Shown here piece by piece: positions 1 through 5,127 of a stretch of 5,127 nt of DNA. The translations under genes were made by a program, and so were the position numbers. Each line of letters begins with the position of its first letter. Within the stretch, counting starts at the first letter, position 1. The stretch is from Bacteroidia bacterium (lineage in GTDB: Bacteria > Bacteroidota > Bacteroidia > Flavobacteriales > Flavobacteriaceae), in assembly GCA_018679315.1 (NCBI GenBank), contig JAHHLF010000156.1:1-5127 (forward strand), given 5' to 3'. Under the pieces are notes generated by a model that had not been told where the DNA came from, ran no database searches, and was given only the letters and a program-made list of their open reading frames with translations.

Positions 1-226
1 CCAATTGGTCGTAAAAGTAAGCACTCCTGAAAGGGAACACCCTGCCTTGGCTACCGTTAGTTCTATTTGGAAAACAGCGGAATTTCACGAACGTGAGGTG
101 TTCGACTTTTTCGGGATCAATTTCACGGATCACCCCAATTTGAAGCGGCTGTTCCTGACCGATGAATGGGAAGGGTATCCGTTACGAAAAGACTACGAAG
201 ATGAAATAAATATGATCCTCAAATAA
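1..226 (+). CDS. nuoC: NADH-quinone oxidoreductase subunit C (30 kDa subunit), 3' end only
   Basis: C-terminal 74 residues of NuoC; the reading frame is open to the left edge (first full codon at base 2), so the true start lies upstream. An in-frame TTG at base 5 is not a plausible start because it falls inside the conserved domain. The family signature of the complex I 30 kDa subunit is clear: an HEREVFDFFGI stretch beginning at base 86, then an HPNLKRL segment and a WEGYPLRKDYED block beginning at base 167. NuoC is a soluble subunit of the peripheral arm that packs against NuoD and NuoB and helps hold the quinone-reducing module together; it carries no cofactor. It ends in TAA six bases before the nuoD ATG, so here NuoC and NuoD are two proteins rather than the NuoCD fusion seen in Bacteroides and Escherichia coli. 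Identification is secure; only the left extent is unknown. Confidence 0.96.
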   Translation, partial: QLVVKVSTPEREHPALATVSSIWKTAEFHEREVFDFFGINFTDHPNLKRLFLTDEWEGYPLRKDYEDEINMILK

Positions 227-232
227 GACGCT

Positions 233-1354
233 ATGGAAACCACCACCGTAAAATCTAATTTCAAGTCAGAGGAGTACTTCATAAATATGGGGCCTCAACA
301 TCCGGCTACCCATGGGGTGTTGCGGCTTGTTTTAACGATTGACGGGGAGATCATTAAGAAGGTAGATCCGGATCTGGGATACATTCACAGATCTATTGAA
401 AAAATGTGTGAGCGCGATAGCTATCAGCAGATCGTTCACCTGACAGATCGCATGGATTACCTCTCGTCCAATATTAATAATGAGGCTGTCTGTCTCGCCG
501 TGGAAAATGCCCTGGAGCTGGAAGTGCCGGATCGTGTTAAAGTCATCCGGACCATCATAGGAGAGCTTACCAGGATCTCCTCTCACTGCCTTTGGTGGGG
601 TGTAATGGGTATGGATGTAGGTGCACTTACTACCTATTTCTACGGTTTCAGGGATCGGGAAATGATCAATGATATTATGGAAGAGACCTGTGGGGCAAGG
701 CTGACTATGAATTATAATGTTCCGGGCGGATTAATGTTTGATATCCATCCCAACTTTGTCCCCAGAGTCAAAAAATTCATCACCCATTTTAAAACAAAGA
801 TCCCAGAATTCGACAGGCTTCTCACCAACAACGTCATATTCCAAAAACGAACTAAAGGTGTCGGCGTGCTGAGTAAGGAAGATGCTATTTCATTTGGTGC
901 TTCCGGACCTGTAGGACGGGCTTCTGGTTACTCCTGCGATGTCAGAAAATATCATCCATATAGTGCTTTAGACAGAGTTACTTTTAACGAGGCATTGCGG
1001 ACAGAAGGCGATACGTTTGCCAGGTACCAGGTGCGTATTCAGGAGTTCTGGGAATCCTTGTCTATTATAGAACAACTAATAGATAATATCCCGGAAGGAG
1101 AACACAGGGTAACGACCAAAGCTGTCATAAAATTACCGAAAGGAGAATACTTTCAAAAAGTTGAAACAGCAAGGGGCGAACTAGGCGTCTATATCATAAG
1201 TACGGGCACAAAAAATCCATACCGACTCAAATTCAGATCCCCGGGATTCTCCAATTTATCCTTGCTGAACCATATAGCCGTTGGGGGTAAGATCGGTGAT
1301 CTTGTGGCAACAATGGCAACATTGGATCTGGTCATTCCAGATATTGATAGATAG
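233..1354 (+). CDS. nuoD: NADH-quinone oxidoreductase subunit D (49 kDa subunit)
   Basis: Complete NuoD of 373 residues, slightly short for the family because the N-terminal extension before the first conserved block is brief. NuoD is the soluble peripheral-arm subunit, related to the large subunit of NiFe hydrogenases, that forms the quinone-reduction pocket together with NuoB. Seen in the sequence: the MGPQHPATHGVLR block at residues 19-31 with His23 and His27, GYIHRSIEK at 49-57, and DRMDYLSS at 72-79 with Tyr76. His27 and Tyr76 are 49 residues apart, the same spacing as the quinone-binding His/Tyr pair of known homologues (His38/Tyr87 in Thermus thermophilus). The C terminus ends DLVIPDIDR, close to the usual family ending. 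The ATG at 233 is the only sensible start; no Shine-Dalgarno sequence precedes it. The TAG stop is followed two codons later by an in-frame TGA. The next gene is nuoH, not nuoE. Confidence 0.98.
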   Translation: METTTVKSNFKSEEYFINMGPQHPATHGVLRLVLTIDGEIIKKVDPDLGYIHRSIEKMCERDSYQQIVHLTDRMDYLSSNINNEAVCLAVENALELEVPDRVKVIRTIIGELTRISSHCLWWGVMGMDVGALTTYFYGFRDREMINDIMEETCGARLTMNYNVPGGLMFDIHPNFVPRVKKFITHFKTKIPEFDRLLTNNVIFQKRTKGVGVLSKEDAISFGASGPVGRASGYSCDVRKYHPYSALDRVTFNEALRTEGDTFARYQVRIQEFWESLSIIEQLIDNIPEGEHRVTTKAVIKLPKGEYFQKVETARGELGVYIISTGTKNPYRLKFRSPGFSNLSLLNHIAVGGKIGDLVATMATLDLVIPDIDR

Positions 1355-1362
1355 AATTGAAT

Positions 1363-2427
1363 ATGAAATACGGATTAAGCGTCATAACAACGATACACGA
1401 CTGGCTTTACAGTGTAATGCCGGAATGGCTGGCCGGTCTGGTTGAAATGATTCTTATTGCCATGGTATACCTCGGCATATTCTCTGTTGCCGGTTTATTC
1501 CTGGTTTTACTGGAACGCAGGGTCGCCGCCTGGTTCCAACTGCGTATTGGTCCCAACAGAGTGGGTTTCCAAGGTTTGTTGCAAACTATGGCCGATGCCT
1601 TGAAACTCCTTTCAAAAGAATTGACGGGCACTCAGAAAGCCGACAAGTTTCTGTATAATCTGGCGCCTTATTTTGTGATCATCACATCGCTTATGGCTTT
1701 GGCAGTTATTCCATTTACTGCGGAATTCCATGCGTTTGACATAAATATCGGTGTGTTTTTCCTGATCGCTATATCGTCAATTGGGGTAATAGGCATTCTC
1801 CTGGGCGGATGGAGTAGTAATAATAAATATGCTCTGATCGGCGCCATGAGAAGTGGTGTTCAAACTATTAGTTATGAGCTTTCAATAGGCCTGTCTCTGC
1901 TTACAATGATTTTGTTGACAGGCACCTTACAACTTTCAGAGATCATTGAGGTGCAAAAAAGTGGTTGGCTGATCGTACAAGGTCATATTCCAGCCGTTAT
2001 TGCTTTTATGATCTATATGATCGCAGGTACTGCGGAGACCAACAGGGCTCCTTTTGATCTGGTAGAGGCAGAATCGGAATTGGGTGCCGGGTTTCACACC
2101 GAATATTCAGGGATGAAATTCGCCTATTTCTTTTTAGCAGAATTTATAAATATGTTCATTATTGCGGCGATCGCAACCACCGTATTTTTCGGTGGCTGGC
2201 TTTCTCCTTTTGGGATCACAGAATCCATACCATGGCTTGGTGTGCTCTGGTTCCTGATAAAAACATTACTCCTGGTATTTCTGATGATGTGGTTTCGATG
2301 GACATTTCCGCGCCTCCGCGTCGATCAACTGCTAACGCTGGAGTGGAAGTATTTGTTGCCAATTAATTTGGTCAACATTGTAATTATGGCCTTGCTTATT
2401 TGGGGCAACCTGATCATTAAATTTTAA
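1363..2427 (+). CDS. nuoH: NADH-quinone oxidoreductase subunit H (ND1 homologue)
   Basis: Integral membrane subunit of 354 residues, expected to have eight transmembrane helices, that sits at the heel of complex I. It forms the quinone entry channel and links quinone reduction to the proton-pumping chain. Conserved motifs, numbered from the ATG at 1363: ERRVAAWFQLRIGPNRVG at 51-68, ADALKLLSKE at 77-86, MRSGVQTISYE at 162-172, and AGTAETNRAPFD at 221-232 followed by EAESELGAGFHTEYSG at 235-250. The last block holds the acidic loop residues (Asp232, Glu235, Glu237, Glu239) that line the quinone cavity and start of the proton path in the family. An in-frame TTG at 1357 would add two residues; ATG is preferred because neither start has a Shine-Dalgarno sequence and the family shows no need for the extra residues. 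The gene begins eight bases after nuoD and stops four bases before nuoI. Confidence 0.97.
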   Translation: MKYGLSVITTIHDWLYSVMPEWLAGLVEMILIAMVYLGIFSVAGLFLVLLERRVAAWFQLRIGPNRVGFQGLLQTMADALKLLSKELTGTQKADKFLYNLAPYFVIITSLMALAVIPFTAEFHAFDINIGVFFLIAISSIGVIGILLGGWSSNNKYALIGAMRSGVQTISYELSIGLSLLTMILLTGTLQLSEIIEVQKSGWLIVQGHIPAVIAFMIYMIAGTAETNRAPFDLVEAESELGAGFHTEYSGMKFAYFFLAEFINMFIIAAIATTVFFGGWLSPFGITESIPWLGVLWFLIKTLLLVFLMMWFRWTFPRLRVDQLLTLEWKYLLPINLVNIVIMALLIWGNLIIKF

Positions 2428-2431
2428 ACGT

Positions 2432-2908
2432 ATGGGATATTTCTCAAATATCTATAATGGCATTAAAACCTTGTTAACCGGAATGAGTGTGACCGGAAAA
2501 TATTTCCTGCATTCAAGAAAAGGAGCCATTACTCAGCAATATCCGGATAACAGGGATACCTTAAAGATGTTCGACAGGTTCAGGGGAGAAGTAATTATGC
2601 CCCATGATGAGAATAATGAACATCGGTGTACGGGTTGCCAAAAATGTGAGATCGCCTGCCCTAATGGAACCATTGAAATTATTTGGGACAGGGGAATAGA
2701 TGAAACTACAGGAAGGAAGAAAAAGAAAATAGACCAGTTCATATATCACTTAAGTATGTGTACCATGTGTGGTTTATGTATTGATGTATGCCCTACTGAT
2801 GCCATTGAATGGGGGCAGAATTTTGAAAATTCCGTCTACGACCGTACAGCTTTGACACGAGTTCTGAATTTGCCGGGGTCTAAATTACAACCTGGAGTGG
2901 AAGACTAG
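2432..2908 (+). CDS. nuoI: NADH-quinone oxidoreductase subunit I, 2x[4Fe-4S] ferredoxin-like (TYKY homologue)
   Basis: Complete 158-residue NuoI, of normal length for the family. It carries the two tetranuclear iron-sulfur clusters N6a and N6b that pass electrons from the electron-input side towards NuoB cluster N2. Two full CxxCxxCxxxCP motifs are present: Cys66, 69, 72, 76 and Cys110, 113, 116, 120, so all eight ligands are kept. An N-terminal amphipathic region (about residues 1-30, including a TLLTGMSVTGKYF stretch) resembles the helix that anchors NuoI to the membrane surface beside NuoH. Between the cluster motifs is a basic stretch, GRKKKKI at 94-100, in the hairpin linking the two halves. 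With nuoG absent from the operon, NuoI may be the outermost cluster-bearing subunit here and so the likely receiver of electrons from a soluble donor (inference). The gene starts four bases after nuoH and ends four bases before nuoJ, with no Shine-Dalgarno sequence. Confidence 0.98.
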   Translation: MGYFSNIYNGIKTLLTGMSVTGKYFLHSRKGAITQQYPDNRDTLKMFDRFRGEVIMPHDENNEHRCTGCQKCEIACPNGTIEIIWDRGIDETTGRKKKKIDQFIYHLSMCTMCGLCIDVCPTDAIEWGQNFENSVYDRTALTRVLNLPGSKLQPGVED

Positions 2909-2912
2909 CCAT

Positions 2913-3437
2913 ATGGAAAAGATCATCTTTTATATTCTTGCGGCCATCATGGTCATTTTTGCAATCGCATCGGTTACGAGTCGTAAAATGCTGCGTTCTG
3001 TTGTCTATCTGCTATTTGTGCTCTGCGGAGTTGCCGGCATTTACTTTTTAATCGATTATAATTTCCTTGCAGCTATTCAGCTTACGATCTATGCAGGAGG
3101 CATCATTGTATTGATCATCTTTTCAGTCTTGCTGGTACATCATATTGAAATGCAGTTGGAACTTGCTAAGCCCTCCAGGCAATTGCTCACAGCCTTGGCT
3201 TGTATTTTAGGACTTGGTCTATTTTTGACAACCATATATTTACATCCTTTCGAAGTAGTAGAAAATACGAATACCATAAGCACTGCCGAAGTTGGAACCC
3301 TTTTACTCAGCTATACAGATGGTGGGTTTATCCTCCCATTTGAAGTAATAAGCGTCTTATTATTAGCTGCCATGGTAGGTGCCATTGTCATTGCCAAAGG
3401 CAAGAAATTATCAACCAATAACCAGTCGACCTCATGA
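2913..3437 (+). CDS. nuoJ: NADH-quinone oxidoreductase subunit J (ND6 homologue)
   Basis: Complete 174-residue membrane subunit with five predicted transmembrane helices at roughly residues 2-20, 29-47, 51-75, 91-110 and 140-161, which is the normal NuoJ topology. NuoJ belongs to the small hydrophobic group (A, J, K) that connects the quinone-site subunit NuoH to the antiporter-like pumps. The most conserved part of the family is seen in helix 3: AIQLTIYAGGIIVLIIF at 54-70, where Tyr60 corresponds to Tyr59 of Escherichia coli and the adjacent glycines form the flexible pi-bulge segment that changes shape during turnover in known structures. The last helix has the typical LPFEVISVLLLAAMVGAIVIAK pattern beginning at 141, followed by a short polar tail. 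Its TGA stop overlaps the nuoK ATG in an ATGA, indicating translational coupling. A weak GGAG lies about 15 bases before the start, rather far to act. Confidence 0.96.
   Translation: MEKIIFYILAAIMVIFAIASVTSRKMLRSVVYLLFVLCGVAGIYFLIDYNFLAAIQLTIYAGGIIVLIIFSVLLVHHIEMQLELAKPSRQLLTALACILGLGLFLTTIYLHPFEVVENTNTISTAEVGTLLLSYTDGGFILPFEVISVLLLAAMVGAIVIAKGKKLSTNNQSTS
3434..3437 (+). promoter_or_regulatory. nuoJ/nuoK ATGA stop-start overlap
   Basis: The four bases ATGA contain the nuoK start codon and the nuoJ TGA stop. It is the only overlapping gene pair in the window and no ribosome binding site precedes it, so nuoK is most likely translated by ribosomes that terminate on nuoJ and restart. This would keep the two small membrane subunits in equal amounts. 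The overlap is seen directly; the coupling is inference. Confidence 0.8.
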
Positions 3438-3751
3438 TCCCCGGAGTGAGCATTTATGAATTGCTAACGGTTACTTCACTCTTATTCTTTATAGGAGTGT
3501 ATGGCTTCGTCACGCGAAAGAATTTGATATCCATTTTAATATCTGTGGAATTGATACTGAATGCAGCGGTGATCAACTTTGTTGTGATCAACAAATATCT
3601 CTACCCGGATATCTTGCAAGGCGCCGTATTTGGCATTTTCATCATTGCGGTCGCTGCTGCAGAAACGGCCCTGGCCGTAGCCATAATCATTAATTTATAC
3701 CGGCAGATCAGCTCCGTGGAAGTAGAAGAAATTGAAACTATGAAACATTGA
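3434..3751 (+). CDS. nuoK: NADH-quinone oxidoreductase subunit K (ND4L homologue)
   Basis: Complete 105-residue membrane subunit with three predicted transmembrane helices (about 9-26, 31-52, 63-88), matching the usual NuoK length of about 100. It forms part of the central hydrophilic axis that carries charge between NuoH and the pumps. Both essential membrane glutamates are visible: Glu39 in an SVELILNA context (Glu36 in Escherichia coli) and Glu77 in AVAAAETALA (Glu72 in Escherichia coli). They are 38 residues apart instead of 36, owing to two extra residues in the loop with the NKYLYPD stretch (53-59). The RKNLI segment at 28-32 before helix 2 is also typical. The start ATG is shared with the end of nuoJ through a four-base overlap, so translation probably depends on ribosomes finishing nuoJ. 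The TGA stop is immediately followed by an in-frame TAG. Confidence 0.97.
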   Translation: MIPGVSIYELLTVTSLLFFIGVYGFVTRKNLISILISVELILNAAVINFVVINKYLYPDILQGAVFGIFIIAVAAAETALAVAIIINLYRQISSVEVEEIETMKH

Positions 3752-3756
3752 TAGAT

Positions 3757-3774
3757 ACCAACCAGAACCAACCA
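3757..3774 (+). repeat. Short direct repeat ACCAACCA in the nuoK-nuoL gap
   Basis: Two exact copies of ACCAACCA, at 3757-3764 and 3767-3774, are separated by GA and together fill most of the 22-base gap; the last A of the second copy is the A of the nuoL ATG. The gap holds no Shine-Dalgarno sequence, so this purine/cytosine-rich, G-poor leader is what the ribosome meets before nuoL. A role as an unstructured leader that keeps the start accessible is possible, but the repeat is short and may be chance. Confidence 0.45.
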
Positions 3775-5127
3775 TGATGTACTCATATGTCTTATTGATC
3801 CCTTTGATACCGCTTGCCGTTTTTCTGCTTCTCGGCATGTTTAATCAAAAGATTAAGCCAGGGATATCGGGCTATATTGGTGTTGGTGGACTTTTGATCT
3901 CTACAATACTTGCTGTTATAACAGCTTTTGAATATTTCATTACTACGGGTAAGGTGGATGGCGCCTATGAGCCCTATGTTTTCAAAACGGTGTGGATGTA
4001 CTTTTCGGAGACTTTACACATAGACATGGGATATCTGCTCGATCCTATTTCCGTGATGATGCTGATCGTGGTTTCCGTAGTCTCCTTAATGGTACATATT
4101 TATAGCCGGGGTTATATGAAGGGGGATCAGGGGTATACTAAATTCTTTGCCTTCCTGTCTTTATTTTCTTTCTCCATGTACGGGCTTGTCCTAGCCACCA
4201 ACTTATTCCAGATCTACATATTCTGGGAACTGGTAGGGGTCTCTTCATATTTACTGATCGGCTATTATTACACTAAAGAATCGGCAGTAGCTGCCGCTAA
4301 AAAAGCCTTTATAGTTACACGTTTTGCAGACCTGGGTTTCCTAATTGGAATATTGATCATAGGCTACTATACAGGCACCTATGACTTTGAAATGCTCACT
4401 GATCCGGAAGGAAGTGCTATCCTTAGCTGGGCCTCTACTTCCTTTATGGGGCTATCGGTTCTTACCTGGGGGTTAATTCTGATATTTATTGGAGGTGCCG
4501 GTAAATCGGCGATGTTTCCACTGCATATCTGGCTTCCTGATGCCATGGAAGGCCCAACACCGGTCTCTGCTCTTATCCATGCAGCCACAATGGTTGTCGC
4601 AGGTATTTACCTGGTTGCGAGATTGTTCCCCATGTACTACTTCGTTGAAGAGGGCTTTGCCTTACAGGTCGTTGCCTATGTTGGGGCATTTTCCGCGTTG
4701 TTTGCTGCTTTGATCGCCATAACACAAAATGACATTAAACGGGTACTGGCCTATTCCACTATGTCTCAATTGGGATATATGATGTTGGGGTTGGGTGTAT
4801 CCGGTTATGAAGGTGCGGAGGGACTCGGTTATATGGCCTCGATGTTCCACTTGTTCACCCATGCCATGTTTAAGGCACTCTTATTTCTCTGCGCAGGCTC
4901 TGTGATCCATGCCGTGCACAGTAATTATTTAAAAGACATGGGTAGTCTTAGAAAGTACATGCCTATTACGCACATCACTTTTTTAGTCGCCGCATTAGCT
5001 ATTTCAGGGATTCCTCCTTTCTCCGGGTTCTTCAGTAAAGATGAGATCCTGGTTGCCGCTTTTGAACAGAACAAACTCATTTATGTAGTCGGAGTTGTAG
5101 TGGCAGCGCTTACGGCATTCTATATGT
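3774..5127 (+). CDS. nuoL: NADH-quinone oxidoreductase subunit L (ND5 homologue), 5' part only
   Basis: The open frame from ATG at 3774 (a second ATG follows at once) runs without a stop to the right edge, giving 451 residues of a protein usually 600-650 long; the missing part would hold the last helices and the long lateral helix. NuoL is the distal antiporter-like pump, related to MrpA. Seen here: an FWELVGVSSYLLIGYYY stretch with Glu152, RFADLGF with Asp186, GGAGKSAMFPLHIWLPDAM with Lys244, ALIHAATM with His269, HLFTHAMFK with His359, His363 and Lys367, and GFFSKDEIL with Lys422. These match Escherichia coli Glu144, Asp178, Lys229, His254, His334, His338, Lys342 and Lys399, with the 4-residue spacings in the last histidine/lysine group preserved. 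All residues of the proton path present in this part are intact, so the pump should be active. It starts 22 bases after nuoK, with no Shine-Dalgarno sequence; nuoM and nuoN are expected downstream. Confidence 0.97.
   Translation, partial: MMYSYVLLIPLIPLAVFLLLGMFNQKIKPGISGYIGVGGLLISTILAVITAFEYFITTGKVDGAYEPYVFKTVWMYFSETLHIDMGYLLDPISVMMLIVVSVVSLMVHIYSRGYMKGDQGYTKFFAFLSLFSFSMYGLVLATNLFQIYIFWELVGVSSYLLIGYYYTKESAVAAAKKAFIVTRFADLGFLIGILIIGYYTGTYDFEMLTDPEGSAILSWASTSFMGLSVLTWGLILIFIGGAGKSAMFPLHIWLPDAMEGPTPVSALIHAATMVVAGIYLVARLFPMYYFVEEGFALQVVAYVGAFSALFAALIAITQNDIKRVLAYSTMSQLGYMMLGLGVSGYEGAEGLGYMASMFHLFTHAMFKALLFLCAGSVIHAVHSNYLKDMGSLRKYMPITHITFLVAALAISGIPPFSGFFSKDEILVAAFEQNKLIYVVGVVVAALTAFYM

Larger units (their letters stand above)
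1..5127 (+). other. Internal segment of a nuo operon of the 11-subunit type (no nuoEFG between nuoD and nuoH)
   Basis: Seven consecutive genes on one strand (nuoC, D, H, I, J, K, L) are separated by 6, 8, 4, 4, -4 and 22 bases, which implies a single transcript. Neither a promoter nor a hairpin terminator is visible in the gaps, which are too short to hold one. The order C-D-H-I-J-K-L is the canonical complex I order with nuoE, nuoF and nuoG left out. The outer ends of the operon (nuoA, nuoB on the left; the rest of nuoL, nuoM, nuoN on the right) are expected beyond the window. Confidence 0.9.

Noticed and set aside
5..7. TTG at 5 as a nuoC start giving a small 73-residue protein
   Set aside because: The frame continues to the left edge and the segment is the C-terminal part of the NuoC family domain, so this is a window truncation, not a small gene.
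332..586. Minus-strand open frame of 84 codons inside nuoD
   Set aside because: Lies wholly within the well-conserved nuoD coding region; its translation resembles no family and is explained as a shadow of the sense gene.
1357..1362. TTG at 1357 as the nuoH start
   Set aside because: It would add only two residues and needs a rare start codon; the in-frame ATG at 1363 is simpler. It cannot be fully excluded, as neither has a ribosome binding site.
1355..1362. Possible assembly deletion removing nuoEFG
   Set aside because: Both flanking genes are complete with native ends and the gap matches the spacing of the other junctions, and this gene order is known from natural 11-subunit operons.
1407..1631. 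Minus-strand open frame of 74 codons inside nuoH
   Set aside because: Antisense to conserved NuoH motifs, with no independent start signal or recognisable product.
2533..2749. Two overlapping minus-strand open frames inside nuoI
   Set aside because: Antisense to the iron-sulfur motif region; phenylalanine-rich runs simply reflect the complement of the lysine codons of nuoI.
3601..3786. Minus-strand open frame spanning the end of nuoK and the nuoK-nuoL gap
   Set aside because: Complement of the alanine-rich third helix of NuoK; no family resemblance and no promoter seen.
4379..4862. Three open frames (two minus strand, one plus strand in another frame) inside nuoL
   Set aside because: All sit within the continuous nuoL frame, which carries every expected motif; the overlapping frames have no recognisable domain.

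Overview
This window is an uninterrupted, all plus-strand stretch of a nuo operon encoding respiratory complex I (NDH-1, proton-pumping quinone oxidoreductase). The order is nuoC (3' end only), nuoD, nuoH, nuoI, nuoJ, nuoK, nuoL (5' part only, running off the right edge). Genes are separated by 4 to 22 bases, or overlap by 4 bases (nuoJ/nuoK). No promoter, terminator, RNA gene, mobile element or CRISPR array is visible, and no non-coding stretch reaches 300 bases.

The key architectural point is that nuoH follows nuoD directly. The genes for the NADH-oxidising module (nuoE, nuoF, nuoG) are not in their usual place between them. What is encoded here is the quinone-reducing connecting part (NuoC, NuoD, NuoI) and the membrane proton-pumping part (NuoH, J, K, L; NuoM and NuoN presumably lie downstream, NuoA and NuoB upstream). 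This matches the 11-subunit complex I known from Bacteroidota, Chlorobiota, cyanobacteria and others, in which the electron donor is ferredoxin, flavodoxin or an unidentified partner rather than NADH bound by NuoF.

The catalytic and proton-relay residues I could check are all present: the quinone-site His and Tyr of NuoD with their usual 49-residue spacing, two CxxCxxCxxxCP motifs in NuoI, the NuoH quinone-channel motifs, the NuoJ Tyr, the two NuoK glutamates, and the NuoL Glu/Lys/His/His/Lys/Lys series. The genes look functional, with no frameshifts.

The moderate-to-low GC, the absence of Shine-Dalgarno sequences before nearly all starts, the A-rich leaders and the style of the proteins suggest a member of the Bacteroidota. 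NuoC and NuoD are separate polypeptides, unlike the fused NuoCD found in Bacteroides. The genus cannot be assigned from the sequence alone. This is a conserved core-metabolism locus, and I see no undescribed system in it. The points most worth a second look are the missing NADH module and the lysine-rich insert in NuoI that could face the alternative electron donor.
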